DNA of 10,734 bases from Clostridia bacterium (GTDB taxonomy: Bacteria; Bacillota; Clostridia; Christensenellales; UBA1242). Positions 6,158 to 10,734 of the stretch are shown here, piece after piece. The DNA lies in contig JAFTJJ010000020.1 in NCBI GenBank assembly GCA_017456465.1, forward strand, positions 1 to 10,734, read 5' to 3'. The stretch's first letter is position 1. Each line of letters starts with the position of its first letter. A program made the translations under genes and the position numbers. Below the pieces are notes generated by a model. It ran no database searches and had not been told where the DNA came from. It worked only from the letters and a program-made list of their open reading frames with translations.

Positions 6158-6512
6158 TATTTTCTCCAATATTCAAACTATCAATCAAATTCATAATTCT
6201 TTCACTATCTTCAAAACTTGTGTCAAACTTAAATATCAAGTTTGGAACAGTTCTGAGTCTCATCATGTGAGAAAGTTCAAATCTAATGAATTTTGCCGAT
6301 TTTTCAACGGCTTTAAAACTTTTAATTTTTTGTTCTTCATTTCCAAGAACACTGACATAAACCTTTGCTTCAGCAAGATCAGGTGCTGTGTCAACTTTGT
6401 TCACTGACACAATCACACCATCAATGTCTGGATTGTTAAGTTTGTTATTGATGATTTCAGCAATGCATTTTTGAATTTCTGCATTGATTCTGCTCATTCT
6501 GACGTTTGCCAT
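6150..6512 (-). CDS. rbfA: 30S ribosome-binding factor RbfA
   Basis: Single KH-like-domain protein that binds the 30S subunit near the 16S rRNA 5' helix during late maturation and cold adaptation. It has 120 residues, the usual length. It starts MANVRMSRINAEIQKCIAEI, continues with DGVIVSVNKVDTAPDLAEAKVYVSV split by the usual strand pattern, and has the conserved end RLRTVPNLIFKFDTSFEDSERI. The ATG at 6512 has AAAGGAG directly after the infB stop, 8 bases upstream. Another ATG four bases earlier is out of frame. It follows infB by 13 bases and overlaps nrnA, so it belongs to the same transcript. Confidence 0.97.
   Translation of the reverse strand: MANVRMSRINAEIQKCIAEIINNKLNNPDIDGVIVSVNKVDTAPDLAEAKVYVSVLGNEEQKIKSFKAVEKSAKFIRFELSHMMRLRTVPNLIFKFDTSFEDSERIMNLIDSLNIGENNE
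6164..6167 (-). promoter_or_regulatory. Ribosome binding site of nrnA
   Basis: GGAG lying inside the last codons of rbfA, 6 bases before the ATG at 6157. It supports this ATG over the in-frame TTG at 6169, which lies upstream of it. Confidence 0.65.
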
Positions 6513-6525
6513 TCATGAGTCTCCT

Positions 6526-9042
6526 TTAATTAATTCTTTCCAAAATGTAAGTTTCAAAAGTGTCGCCAACAATGAAATCACTAAATCCATCGAACACAAC
6601 ACCGCACTCATATCCAGCGTTCACTTCTTTTGCCTCGTTCTTTTCTCTTTGAATTGTTGAAATTCCGCCTTCAAACAAGAGTTTGTCTTTTCTGTAAACT
6701 CTAACTTTTGCATTCTTTGAAATCTTGCCGTCGGTAACATAAGTTCCTGCAATTTGACCAACCTTGCTTGCCTTGAACACCATGCGAATTTCAGCATGAC
6801 CAGTCACAACTTCTTTGTATTTTGGAGTTTTCATTGAATCAATCTTCTTTGTCACAAACTCAATTGCTTCATAAATGATTTTATGGAACTTGATGTCAAC
6901 ATTTGACTTTTCAGCAATAATCTTTGCCTTGAAATCTGGTTTCACATTAAATCCAATAATAACAGCATTTGAAGCACTTGCCATCATGACATCGTTTTCA
7001 TTGATTGCACCAACACCGCAGTGAATTGGACGAACCTTAACTTCTTCATTTTGAATTGCTGAAAGTGATGCTTGAAGAGCTTCAAGTGAACCTTGCACAT
7101 CTGCTTTGATGATGACATTAAAGTCTTTGAATGATGCATCTGCAATTTTGTTCATAAGAGCATCAACAGAAAGGTCAGCAGATTTGATCATGCTCTTTCT
7201 TTCTTTTTCAAGACGCTCAGCTGCCACTTGTTTTGCAAGGTCGCTGTCCACAGCATAAAGCTGATCGCCAGCACCCGGCACACCAGTGAGTCCAAGAATC
7301 TGAACTGGAGTTGATGGTCCAGCTTCCTTCACATGAGCACCTTTGTCATTGATCATTGCACGCACTTTTCCGCTGCACGTTCCAACGACAACGTTGTCAC
7401 CAACTTTGAGCGTTCCGTTTTGAACAAGCACTGTTGCGACACTTCCCATTCCCTTGTCAAGACGAGCTTCAATGATGCTTCCACTTGCTTTTCTCTTTGG
7501 ATTTGCTTTGAGGTTTTGATATTCAGCAACAAAAAGCACCATTTCAAGAAGTTTGTCAACATTTGTGCCTTGTTTTGCAGAAATTGGAACCATGATTGTG
7601 TCCCCACCCCATTCTTCAGGCAAAACATCATATTCTGTGAGTTGTTGTTTAATTTTGTCAATGTTCGCAGTTGGAACATCAATCTTGTTGATTGCAACAA
7701 GCATTGGAACTCCTGCGGATTTGATGTGTTTGATTGCTTCAACGGTTTGTGGCATCACACCATCATCAGCTGCAACCACAAGAATCGCAACATCTGTAAG
7801 CTTTGCACCACGCTCACGCATTGCAGTGAATGCTGCGTGACCCGGTGTGTCAATGAATGTCACATTTTCGCCATTTGCAACAATTGTGTAAGCACCAATA
7901 TGTTGAGTGATTCCACCAGCTTCCCCAAGAGTCACATTGGTCTTTCTTATTCTGTCAAGAAGAGATGTTTTTCCGTGGTCAACATGTCCCATCACAGTCA
8001 CAACTGGAGGACGCTTCACAAGATCTTTTTCATCATCTTTTTCTGCAGCATGCATTTCAGCCACTTTTTCTTCAAATGTTTGTTCAAGTTTTTTCTCAAG
8101 AGTAACTCCAAGCTCTGAGCAAATGAGTTCGGCAGCTTCAAAATCGATGTTTGAGTTGATGTTGACCATCATTCCAAGCATCAAGAACTTGCTCATGATT
8201 TCAGCAACAGATCTTCCTGTTTTCTCTGCAAGGATTTTGACTGTCAAATTGTCCGTTGTGATAACGGCATGGTCAATTTTTGGAGCAACAATTGTTTGAG
8301 TTGCTTCTTTTGTCTTTTTCGATTTCTTTCCTCTGACAACTCTGTCTTCATCAAACTTTGACTCATCTTCAACATAACCACGCATAACAAGCGCTTTTTT
8401 GTTCATTGATTTCTTTTCATCAGCAGGCTTGTCTTTGAACACTTTTTTCTTCACATGAGAAGCACCTCTTGCAAGCTCACTTGCATCAATCGTTGGTTGA
8501 ACTTTTGGTGCTCCACCTTGTTGAGGTCTTTGAGAACCAGAACCTTGAGGACGTGGGCCATTTCCAAATGGACGACCGCCTTGAGCACCATTTGGTCTTT
8601 GCATTTGACCACTTTGTCCAGGTCTTCCAAATCTTTGACCTTGAGTCCCAGTGCCCATTGGTCTTGGTCCTCTTTGTGTGTTGTTTCTGTCAGGAGAGAC
8701 ATCAAAACTTCTGATTTTTGATCGATTTTGATTTTCAGCAAATCTGTTTTCTCTTTGTGCAGCCTTTTCTGCATCAAAAGAAGGAGCCTGCACTTTTGCT
8801 GGTTCCACTTTTTCTGCCTTTTGTTCCACAACCTGAACTTTTGTTTCAACTTTTGGTTCTGGCTGCTTCATTGCAGAAAAACTTGCACTCTTTTCCCTAA
8901 GCCCAGAAATGAGTTGTTCGATTCGGCTCTTTGCTTTTTTTGCACTCATGGCAAGAGATCCAAGAGAATTCGTCTTCACCAAATTTTGAACTTCTTTCAA
9001 ATTGTTAAATTCAATTTTGTCTTTTTTCTCAGTATTACTCAA
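6526..9042 (-). CDS. infB: Translation initiation factor IF-2
   Basis: GTPase that places initiator fMet-tRNA on the 30S subunit and promotes 50S joining. It has 838 residues, normal for a medium-length bacterial IF2. The N-terminus (1-55) has a short helical part, then a charged stretch (60-115) and a Gly/Gln/Pro/Arg-rich linker (about 120-180). A second IF2 N-domain is at about 262-312 (TVKILAEKTGRSVAEIMSKF). The GTPase domain has G1 GHVDHGKT (352-359), switch region GGITQHIGAY (376-385), DTPGH (398-402), NKID (452-455) and SAK (488-490). The EF-Tu-like domain II, domain III with IIKADVQGSLEAL and C-terminal initiator-tRNA-binding domain follow, ending FIVGDTFETYILERIN. The start is a TTG at 9042 with a strong GGAGGA 8 bases upstream; it overlaps the end of ylxQ by 8 bases. 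No in-frame ATG lies near it. Confidence 0.98.
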   Translation of the reverse strand: MSNTEKKDKIEFNNLKEVQNLVKTNSLGSLAMSAKKAKSRIEQLISGLREKSASFSAMKQPEPKVETKVQVVEQKAEKVEPAKVQAPSFDAEKAAQRENRFAENQNRSKIRSFDVSPDRNNTQRGPRPMGTGTQGQRFGRPGQSGQMQRPNGAQGGRPFGNGPRPQGSGSQRPQQGGAPKVQPTIDASELARGASHVKKKVFKDKPADEKKSMNKKALVMRGYVEDESKFDEDRVVRGKKSKKTKEATQTIVAPKIDHAVITTDNLTVKILAEKTGRSVAEIMSKFLMLGMMVNINSNIDFEAAELICSELGVTLEKKLEQTFEEKVAEMHAAEKDDEKDLVKRPPVVTVMGHVDHGKTSLLDRIRKTNVTLGEAGGITQHIGAYTIVANGENVTFIDTPGHAAFTAMRERGAKLTDVAILVVAADDGVMPQTVEAIKHIKSAGVPMLVAINKIDVPTANIDKIKQQLTEYDVLPEEWGGDTIMVPISAKQGTNVDKLLEMVLFVAEYQNLKANPKRKASGSIIEARLDKGMGSVATVLVQNGTLKVGDNVVVGTCSGKVRAMINDKGAHVKEAGPSTPVQILGLTGVPGAGDQLYAVDSDLAKQVAAERLEKERKSMIKSADLSVDALMNKIADASFKDFNVIIKADVQGSLEALQASLSAIQNEEVKVRPIHCGVGAINENDVMMASASNAVIIGFNVKPDFKAKIIAEKSNVDIKFHKIIYEAIEFVTKKIDSMKTPKYKEVVTGHAEIRMVFKASKVGQIAGTYVTDGKISKNAKVRVYRKDKLLFEGGISTIQREKNEAKEVNAGYECGVVFDGFSDFIVGDTFETYILERIN

Positions 9043-9376
9043 GAATTGTGTCCTCCAATGTTTTTAAGCCAGTCATAACGGCTTTTTCTAAATTTGCGTC
9101 AAGGATCAAAAAAACCTTGATCCTGTCACTTTGAACAATTTGTTCCATGATTTTTTCATGAATAATCATCACTTCGGAATTTGTTTTTGATGCATGATTG
9201 TTAAGTTTGTTCAGTGTTCCATCTGATATGCTTCTTGATACTATTATAACACCTTTTTTGTTTGTTTCAAGTACCTTGTCTGCACCAAAATAGATATTTC
9301 TGGCTTTTTTTGCAAAACCAACATAAGAAACAAGTTTCAAAATGTTTTTATTATAACTCATTTCTGATTCTGTCAT
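9035..9376 (-). CDS. ylxQ: YlxQ, L7Ae-family RNA-binding protein
   Basis: Small protein of the L7Ae/L30e/S12e/Gadd45 fold, which in relatives binds kink-turn RNA; its cellular role is not settled. It has 113 residues. The pattern LVSYVGFAKKARNIYFGADKV, then KKGVIIVSRSISDGTLNKL, then the C-terminal IKVFLILDANLEKAVMTG is typical: a first helix with the Gly and Lys-rich loop, alternating strands and helices, and the end helix. The chosen start is ATG at 9376, because GGTGAGGA lies 5 bases upstream. An in-frame ATG at 9361 (MSYNKN) is nearer the usual family start and cannot be ruled out. With the chosen start it overlaps ylxR by 26 bases and infB by 8, so all three are likely translated in a coupled way. 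Confidence 0.9.
   Translation of the reverse strand: MTESEMSYNKNILKLVSYVGFAKKARNIYFGADKVLETNKKGVIIVSRSISDGTLNKLNNHASKTNSEVMIIHEKIMEQIVQSDRIKVFLILDANLEKAVMTGLKTLEDTILE
9051..9056 (-). promoter_or_regulatory. Ribosome binding site of infB
   Basis: GGAGGA inside the end of ylxQ, 8 bases before the TTG at 9042. It is what identifies TTG as the infB start in the absence of a nearby in-frame ATG. Confidence 0.85.
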
Positions 9377-9614
9377 AAACATCCTCACCAAAATTAGTTT
9401 TGAATGCACGATTCAAAGCTCTCACTTTGTACATCTTCTCCAAGCACAGAGGGTCTGCACAAACGTAACATCCTCTGCCACCAGTTCTTCCTGTTTTGTC
9501 CACACAAATGTCTCCATTTGACAATTTTGCAATTCGAATAAGATCACTCTTGTCTTTTTTTGATCTGCAGACAACACAGGTTCTTTCAATTGGATTATTT
9601 TTTTTCACTCGCAA
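9351..9614 (-). CDS. ylxR: YlxR/RnpM family nucleic-acid-binding protein
   Basis: Small basic protein of the DUF448 family, encoded between nusA and infB in most Bacillota. The Bacillus protein has been linked to RNase P modulation (RnpM) and nucleoid or transcriptional effects; which applies here is unknown. It has 87 residues. Core signatures are ERTCVVCRSKKDKSDLIRIA (10-29), DICVDKTGRTGGRGCYVC (35-52) and CLEKM, followed by a basic tail. Cys13/Cys16 and Cys49/Cys52/Cys57 could bind a metal in this branch (inference). The first start is TTG at 9614, which touches the nusA stop; GTG at 9608, two codons later, is also possible. GAGG (9620-9623) is 5 bases from the TTG and 11 from the GTG. It overlaps ylxQ downstream. 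Confidence 0.93.
   Translation of the reverse strand: MRVKKNNPIERTCVVCRSKKDKSDLIRIAKLSNGDICVDKTGRTGGRGCYVCADPLCLEKMYKVRALNRAFKTNFGEDVYDRIRNEL
9382..9389 (-). promoter_or_regulatory. Ribosome binding site of ylxQ
   Basis: GGTGAGGA located inside the ylxR coding region, 5 bases before the ATG at 9376. It favours that start over the ATG at 9361. Confidence 0.65.
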
Positions 9615-10734
9615 TTATTCCTCTTCACTCAAGTCATCCAAATCAACAGCAGAGAAAAGGCCATCAAGATCATCAAGTGAAACAGTTTCAGTTTCTTCTG
9701 GAACACGTTGAGCTTTCTCCATTTCTTCTCTCGCCTTTGTTTCAGACTTCACATCAATCTTCCATCCAGTAAGTTTTGCGGCAAGTCTAACGTTTTGTCC
9801 ACTCTTTCCAATTGCAAGTGAAAGCTTGTCATCAGGAACAATAACCCTTGAAGATTTGTTGATTTCATCAATTTCAACGCTCACAACTTTTGCTGGTGAA
9901 AGCGCACGAGCAATATATTCAAATGGATCATCTGACCAAATGACAATATCAACTTTTTCACCTGCAAGTTCTGCGACAATACTGTTCACCCTGACACCCT
10001 TTGCACCAACACATGCACCAAGAGCGTCAACGTTTGGATCAACTGAAGTGATTGCAATTTTTGTCCTGTAACCAGCTTCACGTACAATGTTTTTGATCAC
10101 AACAATGCCTGACTCAATCTCTGGAACTTCATTTTCAAAAAGTTTTTTCACAAAACCAGCAGAAGATCTTGAAACAATTGCTTGAACACCTCTTGCAGTT
10201 TCGCGAAGTTTTTTGACATAAACTTTGATTCTTGTGTTAATGTCATATCTTTCTGAAGGAAGTTGATCACTTGGCATGAGCACACCTTCAATGTTTGTTC
10301 CAGCAAGTTCAATAAAGAAAGTTCCATTGTCTTCACGACGAACAACACCAGTCATGAGTGTGTCAACCTTGTCAGAAAGTTCTGCAAACGCAGCATTTCT
10401 CTCAGCTTCTCTGAGCTTTTGAGTAACAACTTGCTTTGCAGTTCCTGCAGCAATTCTTCCAAATTCCTTTGGGGTGATCTCTTCTTGAACAGTGTCTCCC
10501 ACCTTATATGTCTTTTTGATTTCTTTTGCCTCAGCAAGAGAAATTTCTGTGTCTGGGTCAACGACTTCTTCAACAACAGTTTTGTAAGCAATAACCTTGA
10601 TTGTGTTCTTTTCAGGAACAAGTTTCACAGTCACAGCCTTTGCTTCACCAAAATTCTTTTTGTAAGCCGCCACGAGCGCACTTTCAAGTGTTTCAATGAA
10701 AAAATCTTTTTTGATTCCTTTTGTGTTCTCAAGC
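9615..10734 (-). CDS. nusA: Transcription termination/antitermination protein NusA (N-terminus beyond window)
   Basis: RNA polymerase-binding factor that controls pausing, termination and antitermination. The frame is open to the window edge and still matches NusA there (LENTKGIKKDFFIETLESAL, then VAAYKKNF), so roughly the first 15 residues are outside; the GTG at 10673 is an internal valine, not the start. 372 residues are visible. The N-terminal RNA polymerase-binding domain ends with FGRIAAGTAKQVVTQKLREAE (91-111). The S1 domain is at about 126-192. KH1 has its GxxG loop as GAKG (243-246) after REAGYRTKIAI, and KH2 has GKSG (309-312) in LAIGKSGQNVRLAAKLTGW. The protein ends with a short acidic tail (about 345-372) instead of the long C-terminal repeats of proteobacterial NusA. 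The stop codon touches the ylxR start. It heads the visible part of the operon; rimP would be expected just upstream, outside the window. Confidence 0.97.
   Translation of the reverse strand, partial: LENTKGIKKDFFIETLESALVAAYKKNFGEAKAVTVKLVPEKNTIKVIAYKTVVEEVVDPDTEISLAEAKEIKKTYKVGDTVQEEITPKEFGRIAAGTAKQVVTQKLREAERNAAFAELSDKVDTLMTGVVRREDNGTFFIELAGTNIEGVLMPSDQLPSERYDINTRIKVYVKKLRETARGVQAIVSRSSAGFVKKLFENEVPEIESGIVVIKNIVREAGYRTKIAITSVDPNVDALGACVGAKGVRVNSIVAELAGEKVDIVIWSDDPFEYIARALSPAKVVSVEIDEINKSSRVIVPDDKLSLAIGKSGQNVRLAAKLTGWKIDVKSETKAREEMEKAQRVPEETETVSLDDLDGLFSAVDLDDLSEEE

Noticed and set aside
7333..8118. Long plus-strand reading frame (261 codons) opposite infB
   Set aside because: It is fully antisense to the conserved IF2 GTPase region. 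The product is Cys/His/Asn/Phe-rich with no recognisable motif, and arises from the codon bias of the real gene.
8451..8849. Minus-strand frame of 132 codons inside infB, in another frame
   Set aside because: It overlaps the low-complexity linker of IF2; its Lys/Leu/Gln-rich product is a frame-shifted reading of the same repeats.
10671..10673. GTG at 10673 as the nusA start
   Set aside because: The upstream codons to the window edge still match the NusA N-terminus, so the gene continues beyond the window.
1..10734. Mobile elements, CRISPR arrays, tRNA/rRNA genes, riboswitches or a new defence system
   Set aside because: No transposase or integrase motifs, regular repeats, cloverleaf or long structured leaders were seen. 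Almost every base is accounted for by conserved housekeeping and sporulation genes, and the two largest gaps (about 97 and 70 bases) hold a terminator and a promoter.

Overview
The window is an AT-rich, very densely packed stretch of bacterial chromosome in which every supported gene lies on the minus strand. Read in the direction of transcription (high to low coordinates) the order is nusA (5' end cut by the window edge) - ylxR - ylxQ - infB - rbfA - nrnA - truB - endonuclease IV-like gene - efp - spoIIIAA - spoIIIAB - spoIIIAC - spoIIIAD - spoIIIAE (3' end cut). The spoIIIA genes are diagnostic of endospore formers. Together with the low GC, the Shine-Dalgarno-rich junctions and the close match of every protein to Bacillota families, this points to an endospore-forming member of the Bacillota. 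The form of the TIM-barrel gene suggests class Clostridia (inference); no 16S or other species-level marker is present.

Region 1 (about 10734 to 4312) is the conserved transcription/translation cluster. NusA handles transcription pausing and antitermination, YlxR/RnpM and YlxQ are small RNA-binding proteins, IF2 joins the ribosomal subunits at initiation, RbfA matures the 30S subunit, NrnA degrades nanoRNA and pAp, and TruB makes pseudouridine 55 in tRNA. The genes abut or overlap by a few bases almost throughout, which indicates one transcript with translational coupling. ribF and rpsO, which commonly follow truB in Bacillota, are not here.

Region 2 (4305 to 3460) is one endonuclease IV-like TIM-barrel gene, 6 bases after truB. 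Just after its stop codon is a convincing housekeeping promoter that drives efp (3389 to 2832), and efp is followed by a strong intrinsic hairpin terminator.

Region 3 (2734 to the left edge) is the start of the spoIIIA operon. It encodes the mother-cell half of the SpoIIIA-SpoIIQ 'feeding tube' channel: the SpoIIIAA ATPase and the membrane proteins AB, AC, AD and AE. AF, AG and AH are expected beyond the left edge. The efp-spoIIIA neighbourhood is itself a known arrangement.

There are no gene-free stretches longer than about 100 bases, and I see no RNA genes, mobile elements, CRISPR arrays or dispersed repeats. I do not see an undescribed biological system. The points worth a second look are the joining of the nusA-truB cluster to efp-spoIIIA through a nuclease-like gene, a PPG motif in the SpoIIIAA Walker A loop next to efp, the frequent use of TTG starts, and an unclear start and promoter for spoIIIAA.
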